This document shows positions 14,108 to 23,151 of a stretch of 33,780 bases of DNA, one piece after another. Source of the DNA: Phycisphaerales bacterium (GTDB taxonomy: Bacteria > Planctomycetota > Phycisphaerae > WQYP01); the NCBI GenBank assembly GCA_009781185.1, contig WQYP01000032.1, forward strand, positions 1-33,780. Direction: 5' to 3'. The notes under the pieces were generated by a model, which did not search any database, was not told where the DNA came from, and saw nothing but the letters and a program-made list of their open reading frames with translations. The translations under genes were made by a program, and so were the position numbers. Positions within the stretch are counted from its first letter, which is position 1; every line of letters starts with the position of its first letter.

Positions 14108-16798
14108 TCATCCTCGTCCGGCGGCGAGCAAGGTGCGTTGGGCGGAGAACGCTCCGCGAATCGCCGGAACAACGGCGGCCAGCCAGGCAAGCAGCGTCGT
14201 CAGGCAAATGGCGATAAGTAGATGCGAACCGATGAGCCCGAACATGGTCGCAACATTGCTCGCAAGGTATTGATTGGGAATGCCGACGAGCAGTTTTTCA
14301 ACAGCGCCGGCCATTGCCGCGAAATAAAGACCGGCGCCGGCGCCCAAGGCTCCGGCCACCAGACCGATCAGCGTCACTTCCGCCAGCACAAGTCGAATGA
14401 GCTGCCCCCGCCCCGACCCGATCGCGCGCAGCACCCCAAACTCAAAACGACGTGCATGCACCGATGCGATGACCATGTTCGCCACGCCCAGCGACGCCAT
14501 CACCAGCGCTCCCAGAGCGATGATCGTCAGCGTATCGACGACGTGATCGATGATCTTGCCGATGCCGGCCTTGAGTTCGAACGACGAGACGCTCGGGAAG
14601 CCTTCCTGTTGCAGTTTCTGTCGCATCCTGGCAACGGCCGCCATCGAAACGCCCGGCTTGATGTTGACCAGCATCATGCTCCCGGCTCGGGCTCGAAAGT
14701 ATGTCTTCGCATCGGTCATGTTTCCCAGCACGGCCGTCACTGCGTGGTCGGCGAATATCGAACGCATGTCGAAATAATTCTTGACCAGCTCGATGCCGGT
14801 GGAAGTCACGATCGCGGCGATGGTGAAATCCACCGGCCTGCCATTGGCCGCGATAAACGTGATCTTGTCGCCAACCCCCAGCCCACGCAGTTCGTAAAAC
14901 TCCTTGCTTACAAATATGTGCCTGCCTTCTATGAGCTGCCTGACCGCAATCGCGGGATCGTAACGCGGGCTTCCCTCCGGCTGGTAATACTCCATCGCAA
15001 CGAGCCGCGTGAATGACTCGGGATCCACCCCCACAAAATGCGGACCATCCACACCCAGCACCTCGCCCCCCCGGGCGAAGTTGGTCTGAATTTTGACGGA
15101 GAAAGAAATGATGGGCGTAATGTCCGCGATTTCCGTGTGCCGGGCTTTGATGTCTTTGGCACGCACCGCGATATCCGGCAGCAACGAACTGATCGGCCCG
15201 ATCGGCAACGCATCGACAACCGAATACAACAACAAGTCTGGAAGTCGTGCCGGTGAAACCCACGACGCGTGCAGCGATTGTCCGCGAGCGCGGACCGTCG
15301 TGAAAAGCGTCACGCCGATCATGAGCGCCGCGATCATGCCACCGGCACGCCAAGGCGTACTCGACCAGGCATGCCGCAGCAGCGCCGGCCGCACCGCCAG
15401 TATCCGCCCGATCAGCGTTGAGCCGAAGGATTCGCAGACCATCAAAACCGCCGGCCCCAGTAGCGTCCATCCCACGAAAATCAGCGGTACACCGAGACAT
15501 ACATACAAAAAGAATCGAACATTATTAGAGAAAACGCCGAACCAGAGCAGTAATTGGGTGGCCAGGCATAACAGCCCCACAACGGCAGCACCCCAGATCA
15601 GGCGCGGACGCCTCGTCCTGGCGACCACCACCACCGCCGCCATCGGTGACACACGCGTTACCTGCCAGATCGGAATCATTGCCCCCAACAACGTCGCAGC
15701 GCAACCAACAATCGCAGCGATCACAACCGAAGAGGCCGCGATCTGATACTTCAGAAAATACTGCGAAAAGTGCCACACCAGCAGCCACGAGAAAACGAAT
15801 CCGAAGATGACGCCCAGCACTTCGCCGATCGCCAACATGACGGCCGCATCGCCCAGCAGAAACGTGGTGAGCTGCGAGCGTGACGCGCCGATGCAGCGTA
15901 ACTGTCCGAATTGCCGCACGCGTTCCTGCACGCCCACAGACAGCGTCGTCCCGATGATCAACGCAGCACAAATCGCCGCGATGATCCCGATGAGCATCAG
16001 GATGATGTTGACGATTCGCGTTTCATTGGCGAGTCTCGCCTTGGAATTGGTGCCCGCGGAAACAAGCACCGACGGCCCGAGTTCCTGCGACATCTTCACG
16101 GCATAAGCGTCGTAATCCGTCATGTTCGCCGCGTCGCTGAGCTTTACATCAATCACATTAAACTGCGGCGTCATTCGCAGATCGCCCGCCAACGCCGCGA
16201 TCGGCATGTACACCGTCGGCTTCGAAAGCAACTCGATGGCCGGCTTCTTCACGATCCCCACAACCACCGCTTGCCGCTCCGTCTGGCCGTCGCCGGAAAC
16301 GGAGACGCTATCGCCGACCTTCACGTTCATCACCTCGGCAACGTCGGCTCCCACGGCAATCTCGTCGAGCTTCCCACTGACGGCCCGCCCGGCAATGTAC
16401 ATCCGAGGCCGTAAAAGCGGATCGTATACAGGATCAACGCCAACAGCTTCAAACCATCGCAGCTTCGAGCCCCCACTCCCCTGCGATGTCAGGGCCACAT
16501 GCGCTTCCATGCGACCCGCCGCCATATCGACATCTTTCCTTGCCCGAATCTCCTCCAACATCGTGCCCGGCAGCCGCTGCCCGGTGTTCCTCTGCGCAGG
16601 CCGCACGTGCAGGTCCGCCACGCCCAGCATCTGCCCGATCGTCGTTCGCATGGAATAGCGGAGCGACTCGAAACCTGCGCCCACGCCGACGATCAGCGCC
16701 ACCGCCGCCGCGATCGCCAGCGAACAAAGAATCGGACGCAACGGCTTCGCACGCCACTGGCGAACAGCAAGCCGAAATGCAATAGGCAACGAAAACAT
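14108..16798 (-). CDS. ABC transporter permease, FtsX/MacB type, two-module
   Basis: The 896-residue membrane protein has an N-terminal helix (about 18-42), a large extracytoplasmic domain, a three-helix FtsX core (about 265-385), two to four central hydrophobic segments (about 400-500), a second periplasmic domain, and a final three-helix FtsX core (about 775-885: TLTIIALGALVMASLGVANM, VTLIGLVAGALGAGAGLYFA, LLIAICLTTLLAWLAAVVPA). This two-core layout is typical of exporters or lipoprotein-release permeases of the LolCE/MacB superfamily, which act by mechanotransmission and not classical transport. Motifs such as RRFEFGVLRAIGSGRGQLIRL next to the last core mark the coupling helix. Its ATPase gene lies 33 bases upstream on the same strand. 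The cargo is not evident. Confidence 0.88.
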   Translation of the reverse strand: MFSLPIAFRLAVRQWRAKPLRPILCSLAIAAAVALIVGVGAGFESLRYSMRTTIGQMLGVADLHVRPAQRNTGQRLPGTMLEEIRARKDVDMAAGRMEAHVALTSQGSGGSKLRWFEAVGVDPVYDPLLRPRMYIAGRAVSGKLDEIAVGADVAEVMNVKVGDSVSVSGDGQTERQAVVVGIVKKPAIELLSKPTVYMPIAALAGDLRMTPQFNVIDVKLSDAANMTDYDAYAVKMSQELGPSVLVSAGTNSKARLANETRIVNIILMLIGIIAAICAALIIGTTLSVGVQERVRQFGQLRCIGASRSQLTTFLLGDAAVMLAIGEVLGVIFGFVFSWLLVWHFSQYFLKYQIAASSVVIAAIVGCAATLLGAMIPIWQVTRVSPMAAVVVVARTRRPRLIWGAAVVGLLCLATQLLLWFGVFSNNVRFFLYVCLGVPLIFVGWTLLGPAVLMVCESFGSTLIGRILAVRPALLRHAWSSTPWRAGGMIAALMIGVTLFTTVRARGQSLHASWVSPARLPDLLLYSVVDALPIGPISSLLPDIAVRAKDIKARHTEIADITPIISFSVKIQTNFARGGEVLGVDGPHFVGVDPESFTRLVAMEYYQPEGSPRYDPAIAVRQLIEGRHIFVSKEFYELRGLGVGDKITFIAANGRPVDFTIAAIVTSTGIELVKNYFDMRSIFADHAVTAVLGNMTDAKTYFRARAGSMMLVNIKPGVSMAAVARMRQKLQQEGFPSVSSFELKAGIGKIIDHVVDTLTIIALGALVMASLGVANMVIASVHARRFEFGVLRAIGSGRGQLIRLVLAEVTLIGLVAGALGAGAGLYFAAMAGAVEKLLVGIPNQYLASNVATMFGLIGSHLLIAICLTTLLAWLAAVVPAIRGAFSAQRTLLAAGRG

Positions 16799-16831
16799 AC
16801 AATCTAATACCTAATTAACTAATAACTATCC

Positions 16832-17572
16832 TCAGCGAGCCATGGCTTGGTATTGCGCCGCCAGGGCGCCCGAATCTTCGAAATCACTGCAGGCGAATTC
16901 GCCTGCAACCTGCCCATCTCGCAGCACCACGACACGACCCGCATGCCTCGCCGCCGTCGGCTCGTGCGTTACCATCACGATCGTCGTATGAAACGCCTCG
17001 ACCGCCTGATCCAGCAGCGACCAGAACTGCTCCGCCGACGCCGAATCCAGATTCCCCGTCGGCTCATCCGCAAACAGCACCGGCGGCTCCATCACCAGCG
17101 CCCTGGCTATCGCCACTCGCTGCTGCTCACCACCCGAGAGCGCATCAGGCCGATGATCCGCGCGATGATCGATCTTCAGCATCGCCAGCAACTCCCGAAT
17201 ACGGCCGATACTGTCAGGCTTCCACGACCCATCCAGTTGCAACGGCAACGCCACATTTTCATACGCAGAGAGCGTTGGGATGAGGTTGAACTGCTGAAAC
17301 ACCACGCCGATCTTCCGCCGGCGGAAAAGGGTAAGCTGCGATTCCGACATATCCTGTAAACGTTCCCCTGCAAGTTCGATGGAGCCGGAATCAAAGCGGT
17401 CCAGTGCCGCGCACAGATGCAGCAGCGTCGACTTCCCCGACCCCGACGCTCCCATGATCGCAACGAATTCACCATTCTTGATTTCAAGATTCACACCACG
17501 CAGCGCCTCGACCACCCGATCACCCTGCCGGTATGTCTTTTTGAGTTCAGTAACCTTCACCGCAAACGTCAT
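16832..17572 (-). CDS. ABC transporter ATP-binding protein (LolD/MacB-like)
   Basis: This 246-residue ATPase has Walker [10 protein letters not shown] (41-49), Q-loop Gln93 in [18 protein letters not shown], signature LSGGEQQ (145-151), Walker [13 protein letters not shown] (165-176) and switch His203 in VTHEP. The [12 protein letters not shown] and PTGNLD combination is typical of the ATPases that pair with FtsX-type permeases, and such a permease follows after 33 bases, so they form one transporter. The start at 17572 is supported by GGGAAG about 8 bases upstream. A longer reading from 17608 would add residues encoded by the 7-bp-period repeat and is not favoured. Confidence 0.93.
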   Translation of the reverse strand: MTFAVKVTELKKTYRQGDRVVEALRGVNLEIKNGEFVAIMGASGSGKSTLLHLCAALDRFDSGSIELAGERLQDMSESQLTLFRRRKIGVVFQQFNLIPTLSAYENVALPLQLDGSWKPDSIGRIRELLAMLKIDHRADHRPDALSGGEQQRVAIARALVMEPPVLFADEPTGNLDSASAEQFWSLLDQAVEAFHTTIVMVTHEPTAARHAGRVVVLRDGQVAGEFACSDFEDSGALAAQYQAMAR

Positions 17573-17587
17573 TGACCACTTCCCGTA

Positions 17588-17640
17588 GTTTCGAATTTCA
17601 AGTTTCAAGTTTCGAGTTGCCCATCTTGAAACTCGAAACT
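17588..17640. repeat. 7-bp-period repeat with inverted ending
   Basis: Heptads TTTCGAA, TTTCAAG, TTTCAAG and TTTCGAG follow one another from about 17590, then the inverse ACTCGAAACT appears at 17631-17640. The array fills the gap between the ABC ATPase start and the glgB stop and can fold as a short hairpin. Similar heptads occur at 19215, 24261, 9599 and 32488. Confidence 0.7.
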
Positions 17641-19784
17641 CACTTCACCGGCGCGAGCACCTGTGCCGTTCGCGTCGGCAAATAGACCTGCACCGACTGC
17701 CCGCGTCCATACATCGGCACCGCCTGGCACGGATACAACGCATCCTCCGGCACACGCCCCTGCCCGCCAAAACATTCCGAATCCGTATTCAAAATCACCC
17801 GATAATCCTTCGCATCCGGCACCGGTATCCGCAGCCCAACGTACGACGCAATCACATGAAAATTAAACACAAACACCAACGGCCCACGCCGGAACACCAA
17901 CTGCTTCGTATCCTCATGACACGCCAACTGCTCGACAAACGAATCCTCCAGCAGATTGTACGTCTCATCCATCATCTGCATCGCCCGATCAAACGCATTG
18001 AGCCCGCCATACTTCAGCAGCGGATCGTCTACCAAATTCCACAATCGCCTTGCATGTTTGTAGGACCAGTTGTTCCCCTGCCGCGGAAAATCGATCCATT
18101 CAGGATGCCCGAACTCGTTGCCCATGAAATTCAAGTATCCCTCGCCGCCGAGCGCAAAGGTGATCAGCCGGATCATTTTGTGCAGTGCAATGCCGCGATC
18201 CACGACCAACGACGGCGTAAGTTTCGACATGGAGAAATACATCTCCTTGTCCATGAGCCAGAACGCCAGCGTCTTGTCGCCTACCAGCGCCTGATCGTGC
18301 GACTCCGCATATCCCAGGTGCTTCTCATGCCGCCGCCGATTCAGCAGCATCCCGTAAATCTCATTGAGATTCCACTGCTCGTCCCCCTTCTCCTTGAGCG
18401 TCTTGATCCAATAATCCGGCACCCCCATCGCCAGCCGATAATCGAACCCCAATCCCCCTTCCTTCGTCGGCCTCGCCAACCCCGGCATCCCCGACATATC
18501 CTCCGCTACCACCACAACCCCCTTCCGCACCGCATGCGCCACATCATTGGCCAATTGTAAATATGCTACTGCGTCCCCATCTGTATTCAGCGTGAAATAA
18601 TCGTCATATGACGTGAAATTCTTCCCCAGCCCGTGATCCAGGTACAACATCGACGTCACGCCATCGAAGCGGAACCCATCAAACCGAAACTCCTCCAACC
18701 AATATCGCACGTTCGAGAGCAAAAACCGCTGCACCTCAAACTTCGAATAATCAAACACCAGCGAATCCCAAGCCACGTGCTGCCCACGCACCCCCGCATG
18801 AAAATACTGATGATCCGTCCCATCAAACCGATTCAGCCCTTCCTCGACATTCTTCACCGCATGCGAATGCACCAGATCCATAATCACCGCCAGCCCCAGC
18901 CCGTGTGCCGTATCAATCAACTCCTTCAAGTCCTCCGGCGTCCCGAACCGTGACGAGACTGCAAAAAAACTCGACACGTGATACCCAAACGATCCGTAAT
19001 ACGGATGCTCCTGGACCGCCATCAACTGCACAGCGTTGTAATGCAGTTTCGCGATCCGCGGCAGCACATTGGCCGTGAACTCCTTAAACGTCCCGACCTT
19101 CTCCTCCTGCGTCGCCATCCCCACATGCGCCTCATACACCCGCAGCCCACCACGCCCATCAGAGCCGCGACCGTAAGGGAGCGACACGTTTTGAACATTC
19201 GAACTTTGAGCTTCTTTCGAATTTCGAATTTCGAATTTCGAATTTCTCACCGGTCCTTTATGCTTAAACTTAAACACCGGCGGCTCCCAATACTCCCCGA
19301 TAAACGCCTTCGATTCCTCCTGCACCACACGACGAATATACGCAGGTATACGGAACATTTCCTTCCCATCCGCCCCGACCACGTGCACCTTAATTTTCGC
19401 CCCATGCCGCAACCGCCCCGCATACTGCTCATCCGGCAAAAACACCGACCACACTCCCCAGCGATCCTTCACCAGCAGATTCCTCCGCCGATCCCACCCA
19501 TTAAAATCCCCCACCAAACTCAACCCCTTCGCTCCCGGCGCCCACTCCCGATACCACACTCCCAGCTTCCCGTCACACTCCCCGCGATTCAACCCAAAAT
19601 ACAAATGTCCCGTCGTCATCTCCCCCAGCGGCCCGCCATGCTCATCGAGCACCGCCCTGAATTTGCGATAATGATCAAACCGATTCTGCAGATGCGCCGC
19701 ATAAGGCTTCAGCCACGGATCAAGCTCGATCAACGGCTCCGCCCCCGGATACCGCTTCACCTTCACAACCTTCCGCACCGCCAT
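17640..19784 (-). CDS. glgB: 1,4-alpha-glucan branching enzyme (GlgB, GH13) with repeat insertion
   Basis: This enzyme makes alpha-1,6 branches in glycogen. Of 714 residues, about 60-165 are the N-terminal CBM48-like domain (VWYREWAPGAKGLSLVGDFNGW), followed by the GH13 barrel (RVYEAHVGM, GSFGYHVSSFF, VIMDLVHSHA) and a C-terminal beta domain. Catalytic residues are Asp374 in GFRFDGVTSM, Glu428 in VVVAEDMSG and Asp497 in ESHDQ. The sequence is of the eukaryote-like GH13_8 type. Residues about 179-213 (RNSKFEIRNSK... NVSLPYGRGSDGRGG) are an insertion made of a 7-bp repeat and half of a family A palindrome (19146-19250), placed in the linker between the CBM48 and barrel domains. The start is supported by GAGGAGG. 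No other glycogen gene is in view. Confidence 0.93.
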   Translation of the reverse strand: MAVRKVVKVKRYPGAEPLIELDPWLKPYAAHLQNRFDHYRKFRAVLDEHGGPLGEMTTGHLYFGLNRGECDGKLGVWYREWAPGAKGLSLVGDFNGWDRRRNLLVKDRWGVWSVFLPDEQYAGRLRHGAKIKVHVVGADGKEMFRIPAYIRRVVQEESKAFIGEYWEPPVFKFKHKGPVRNSKFEIRNSKEAQSSNVQNVSLPYGRGSDGRGGLRVYEAHVGMATQEEKVGTFKEFTANVLPRIAKLHYNAVQLMAVQEHPYYGSFGYHVSSFFAVSSRFGTPEDLKELIDTAHGLGLAVIMDLVHSHAVKNVEEGLNRFDGTDHQYFHAGVRGQHVAWDSLVFDYSKFEVQRFLLSNVRYWLEEFRFDGFRFDGVTSMLYLDHGLGKNFTSYDDYFTLNTDGDAVAYLQLANDVAHAVRKGVVVVAEDMSGMPGLARPTKEGGLGFDYRLAMGVPDYWIKTLKEKGDEQWNLNEIYGMLLNRRRHEKHLGYAESHDQALVGDKTLAFWLMDKEMYFSMSKLTPSLVVDRGIALHKMIRLITFALGGEGYLNFMGNEFGHPEWIDFPRQGNNWSYKHARRLWNLVDDPLLKYGGLNAFDRAMQMMDETYNLLEDSFVEQLACHEDTKQLVFRRGPLVFVFNFHVIASYVGLRIPVPDAKDYRVILNTDSECFGGQGRVPEDALYPCQAVPMYGRGQSVQVYLPTRTAQVLAPVK
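19146..19250. repeat. Half palindrome plus heptad repeat inside glgB
   Basis: TCAGAGCCGCGACCGTAAGG begins at 19159, and the arm runs to 19185 with no matching right arm. Four to five copies of GAATTTC follow (about 19215-19246). The whole 105-base stretch is a multiple of three and is translated within GlgB. Confidence 0.8.
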
Positions 19785-19832
19785 ACCGCCTCCTCGTCAA
19801 ATACCTCGTTATGCCAACCGCATCCTAATATC

Positions 19833-20234
19833 TTATTTAAGCAATGCCGTGAAGCCTGCTTGTTCGAAATAACGGTCGGCGGTCAGTGCTTCCGTGATTC
19901 CACGTAATCGCATCAGAATAAAAGACGTACAGTCCGTCAGGGACCAGCTTTTATCAGGACGATTGTTGTAAAGTTCGATGGCCGCGTCGAGCACGCTTTG
20001 GTCCGCGGGAGCGATCTCGAATCGATGATCCCCCCGCACTGCCTCCAAAACCTGCTCAAAAAGCGGACGATTCTTCTCATCGCAGAGATGATCGCCCAAC
20101 TCCAGAAAAATCCATGAACTCACAAGTATGGGACGATCAACGCGGTTCGCCTGCCTCGCCTGATCGTGATACAAGCAGTCGTTGGCATTGAGCAGGGCCA
20201 GAAAAAAGAAAGTGTCAGCAAAACAAGGCGTCAC
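19833..20234 (-). CDS. PIN-domain toxin, VapC-like
   Basis: This 133-residue PIN protein has the acidic residues of the nuclease site: Asp7 in FADTFFFLAL, Glu45 in IFLELGDH, Asp101 in SLTDCTSF and Asp120 in LTADRYF. PIN toxins of this type cleave RNA, often tRNA or rRNA, when their antitoxin is lost. It starts with GTG at 20234, and GTGA overlaps the stop of the upstream antitoxin ORF, which means translational coupling. The pair lies between glgB and an unrelated secreted protein. RNA target and activity are unknown. Confidence 0.85.
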   Translation of the reverse strand: MTPCFADTFFFLALLNANDCLYHDQARQANRVDRPILVSSWIFLELGDHLCDEKNRPLFEQVLEAVRGDHRFEIAPADQSVLDAAIELYNNRPDKSWSLTDCTSFILMRLRGITEALTADRYFEQAGFTALLK

Positions 20235-20443
20235 GCGATACGACGCTCCCGCCTGTATTGATCGTGCTTTTCAGCAAGGTCCGAAGGTAAATCCCTGGCT
20301 TGACCCGCCAGACGATCAAGCGCTTCGCCAACGGCTTTGTTTGGCGTCGACGCAATTGCAACGGTAACCTTCGTGCCGTCGGATGGACGCTCTTCGCCCT
20401 CGAACACCACAACGCCTTTCTCAACATGTCCAATGTACGTCAT
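20231..20443 (-). CDS. Putative antitoxin of the PIN-domain pair
   Basis: This 70-residue protein (MTYIGHVEKGVVVFEGEERP...) precedes the PIN toxin and overlaps it by 4 bases. The first 30 residues form a short beta-rich domain with KVTVAIA, and the C-terminus (DLPSDLAEKHDQYRRERR) is the charged tail often seen on antitoxins beside PIN toxins in planctomycetes; such tails usually wrap the toxin active site. GAGGAAA lies about 6 bases before the start. It is assigned mainly by position and architecture. Confidence 0.75.
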   Translation of the reverse strand: MTYIGHVEKGVVVFEGEERPSDGTKVTVAIASTPNKAVGEALDRLAGQARDLPSDLAEKHDQYRRERRIA

Positions 20444-20479
20444 ACTTGTTTCCTCACTCGAGCCATTATACCTCCGAAA

Positions 20480-21286
20480 TTACGGCAAATCGATGTCTTT
20501 GAGGTCGAAGGGAATCTTGGTGAGGGTACGATCCACGCTGACTTTCGCTACGAGCTTCATGGATGCGTCGAGCGGTTTGTTGAGGCGGAGACGGCGGAGA
20601 ATCGGGCTGTTGGGTTTGTTCTGGTACGAACCGCCCTCGTTGTAGGAGACGGCTTTCCCTTCGGAGTCCTGGACTTCCAGAGTGTCGATAAGATCCTCGG
20701 GACCGGCAATTGCGATGGTGATATCCTTGACGTCGCTGCCGTCCTTGACATTGACGGTAAGGGCGATGCCGACGTTTTCGGGGAAGTCCATTTTCTTTTT
20801 GTCGCCGGGCTTGAGGTCCGTGAGTTCAGCAGTCTGGAGGGTACCTGGATCGGTGATGGTGAGGCTACCGCGGAGACGGGCGATCTTCGTGGCGGCACGC
20901 GGCGTGCCGACGAGTCGGACACAAACCTGGGGATCGGGAATGGGGCGGTTCTGTTTCTGAGCCTCCTTGCGATCGTAATCATTCACGAACCACTGAAACG
21001 TCGTGGCCCAATTATTGACGGAACCCTCCTTCCTCTCGGGTGGAAGGAGATCCGTTCCCTTATCGTCAACGGCTTCGTCGAGTTGGATATCGCCATATCG
21101 GACCGCCGTGAGCGTCTCGGGGCCGCGAAGTTCCAGGGTGACGGACAACGAACGATAGTCGCTATTCCTGGCGAATGCGATGTTCCGATTTTCGCTGATC
21201 TGATTGGGAAGCACGTCAACGGCAGCCGCGGCAAAACCCGCGGCAATGACAAAAAACGATACGACAACCAAAACAACTTTGCGCAT
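20480..21286 (-). CDS. Putative secreted protein, unknown function
   Basis: I do not recognise the family. The 268-residue product starts with a clear signal peptide (MRKVVLVVVSFFVIAAGFAAAA, cleavage probably after AAA near residue 22), followed by a soluble region rich in charged and beta-prone segments. Two parts look like related beta-sandwich-type units (YRSLSVTLELRGPETL, residues about 43-60; VGIALTVNVKDGSDVKDITI, about 170-190), each followed by GPE. An imperfect internal duplication is possible. The start at 21286 has AGAAGGAG about 7 bases upstream; the longer reading from 21310 is not favoured. It ends 37 bases before the antitoxin gene, but a shared function is not evident. Confidence 0.75.
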   Translation of the reverse strand: MRKVVLVVVSFFVIAAGFAAAAVDVLPNQISENRNIAFARNSDYRSLSVTLELRGPETLTAVRYGDIQLDEAVDDKGTDLLPPERKEGSVNNWATTFQWFVNDYDRKEAQKQNRPIPDPQVCVRLVGTPRAATKIARLRGSLTITDPGTLQTAELTDLKPGDKKKMDFPENVGIALTVNVKDGSDVKDITIAIAGPEDLIDTLEVQDSEGKAVSYNEGGSYQNKPNSPILRRLRLNKPLDASMKLVAKVSVDRTLTKIPFDLKDIDLP

Positions 21287-21306
21287 GGAAAATTCTCCTT
21301 CTAAGG

Positions 21307-21906
21307 TCATTCCACCAACGTTCCCTTCGTCGACGGCACAATCCCCGCCGCCCGCTCATCATACGCCACCGCCTGCCGCAATGCTTTCGCCAACGCCTTG
21401 AATATCGCCTCCGCGATGTGATGTGAATTCCCGCCATACGGCACATTCACGTGCAGATTCATCTTCGCCGCGTTGGCCAACGACCGCAACGCCTCATGCA
21501 CCAGTTCCACATCAAACATCCCAATTTTTTTCGACGGAAACGTCACGTTGAACACGAACGCCGGCCGACCGGACAGATCGAGCGATACATGCGCCAACGT
21601 CTCCTCCATCGGAACCGTCGACCATCCATATCTAAATATACCGGCCTTATCTCCGAGCGCCTTGTCCAGCGCCGCCCCCAGCACCAGCGAAATATCCTCC
21701 ACTGTGTGATGATCGTCAACATGCAAATCCCCCTTCGCCTTCACCGTCAGATCCATCAGCGAATGTCTCGCCAAATGCGTCAGCATATGATCGAAGAATC
21801 CCACACCCGTCTCAATCACCGCCTGCCCCGATCCATCCACCTCCAGCGCAAGCGAAATCTCCGTCTCCTTGGTCTTCCGTGAAACCTTCGCCGTCCGTCC
21901 TGCCAT
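21307..21906 (-). CDS. hisB: Imidazoleglycerol-phosphate dehydratase (HisB)
   Basis: This enzyme dehydrates imidazole glycerol phosphate to imidazole acetol phosphate in histidine synthesis, using Mn2+. The 199-residue monofunctional form shows both metal-binding repeats: [14 protein letters not shown] (His40, 44, 48) with [10 protein letters not shown] (His62, 66, 67 and Glu70), and the second-site [19 protein letters not shown] (His162, 163, Glu166). The closing STKGTL is typical. There is no fused phosphatase domain. It lies 24 bases downstream of hisC on the same strand; AAGGATAG precedes the start. Confidence 0.97.
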   Translation of the reverse strand: MAGRTAKVSRKTKETEISLALEVDGSGQAVIETGVGFFDHMLTHLARHSLMDLTVKAKGDLHVDDHHTVEDISLVLGAALDKALGDKAGIFRYGWSTVPMEETLAHVSLDLSGRPAFVFNVTFPSKKIGMFDVELVHEALRSLANAAKMNLHVNVPYGGNSHHIAEAIFKALAKALRQAVAYDERAAGIVPSTKGTLVE

Positions 21907-21930
21907 TTTTCTATCCTTATCCAGAATCTG

Positions 21931-23004
21931 TCAGTGTCTGTCTGTGGCTAATTCCCGTCGCAACTCCGCGATCAGCCGATCGTTCTGCTCCGGCGTTCCG
22001 ACCGTGATACGCACTTTATCGGAAATCCGCGGCAAGTCCCACCACCGTATCAAAATCCCTTTCGACTTCATCGCCTCATACACTCCCCGCCCCGTCATCC
22101 CCCCCCCACCCGGCACCGTCGCCAGCAAAAAATTCGATGCACTCTCCGGCATCACAAACCCCATCTTCTGCAATTCCCCACTCAATCTCGCACGCTCACG
22201 CTTGACCTTCTCCCAAGTCTCCCTCGCATACGCCTGATCCGAAATCCCCGCCGTCGCCGCCGCGGTCGCCACTGCGTCCACCGGATAACTGTCACGCACC
22301 TTCGCCAATTCCCGCAGCAGCGTCGGCTGCCCGATGGCGTAGCCAAACCGCAGCCCCGCCAGCGAATAGCCCTTCGACATCGTCCGCAAAATCACTACGT
22401 TTGAAAATCGCTTCACCACCTCCAGTGCGTTGACCGGTGCGAAATCCACATACGCCTCATCAATCACCAGCAAGCCTTTGAAACGCTCGGCGATCTCCAT
22501 CAGCCGCCCCACCGGATCCAAATGTCCCGATGGCGCATTGGGATTCACCACCAGCAACACACTCGCCTTCACCTCCTCCACCCCTCGCGGCAACCGCCAC
22601 TCCACCCCCTCAATCTCATACGACAAAACCACCTTCCGCGATCCATTCATCTCCGCAAGCACCGGATAGAGCGAATACGACGGTTCCAGAAACGCCACCG
22701 CATCCGTCTCCCCCGCCGCCGCCCGTATCGCCACGCTCAGCAACTCATCCCCCCCATTGAACGGCAAAATCCAGTCCGCCCCCACCCCATGCACCCCCGC
22801 CGCCGCCTTTCGAAATGCCTCTCCACTGGGCGAAGGATACCGCCGCAACTGTTCCGCCGTGACCGCTCGAATCGCTTCCATCACCCGCGGGCTCGGCGAA
22901 TACGGATTCTCGTTCGTATTCAACTTAATAACATCCCCACCCATCGGCTGCTCCCCCGGCACATATCCCGCCGCCGCCGCAACATTCGACCGAATAATCG
23001 CCAT
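21931..23004 (-). CDS. hisC: Histidinol-phosphate aminotransferase (HisC)
   Basis: This PLP-dependent class I/II aminotransferase converts imidazole acetol phosphate to histidinol phosphate with glutamate as donor, the step after HisB. The 357-residue length is usual. Motifs: KLNTNENPY (27-35), NPNAPSG (154-160, with PLP-contacting Asn156), IDEAYVDF with Asp182 and Tyr185, and the Schiff-base Lys211 in MSKGYSLAGLRFGY. GAAGAG precedes the ATG. The hisC-hisB order suggests an operon; no other his gene is near, and a palindrome of family A separates it from the gene upstream. Confidence 0.96.
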   Translation of the reverse strand: MAIIRSNVAAAAGYVPGEQPMGGDVIKLNTNENPYSPSPRVMEAIRAVTAEQLRRYPSPSGEAFRKAAAGVHGVGADWILPFNGGDELLSVAIRAAAGETDAVAFLEPSYSLYPVLAEMNGSRKVVLSYEIEGVEWRLPRGVEEVKASVLLVVNPNAPSGHLDPVGRLMEIAERFKGLLVIDEAYVDFAPVNALEVVKRFSNVVILRTMSKGYSLAGLRFGYAIGQPTLLRELAKVRDSYPVDAVATAAATAGISDQAYARETWEKVKRERARLSGELQKMGFVMPESASNFLLATVPGGGGMTGRGVYEAMKSKGILIRWWDLPRISDKVRITVGTPEQNDRLIAELRRELATDRH

Positions 23005-23048
23005 ATCTCTTCATTCCGAAAAAGCACACTGAAGAACCGACATTCTAA

Positions 23049-23147
23049 CATTTGAAAATCAGAGCCGCGACCGTCAGGGAGCGACCCGTGTTATTGATGC
23101 ATTGCCGCACGGTCGCTCCTGACGGTCGCGGCTCTGATCGTCAAATG
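23049..23147. repeat. Palindromic repeat, family A, full copy
   Basis: Outer arms CATTTGA (23049-23055) and TCAAATG (23141-23147) enclose AGAGCCGCGACCGTCAGG and its inverse. It fills the gap between hisC and the upstream zinc-ribbon gene, so it could end or insulate transcripts. Confidence 0.9.
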
Positions 23148-23151
23148 CCGA

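Noticed and set aside
20300..21304. 334-residue plus-strand ORF
   Set aside because: It is antisense to the secreted protein and antitoxin genes and lacks any motif or ribosome-binding site.
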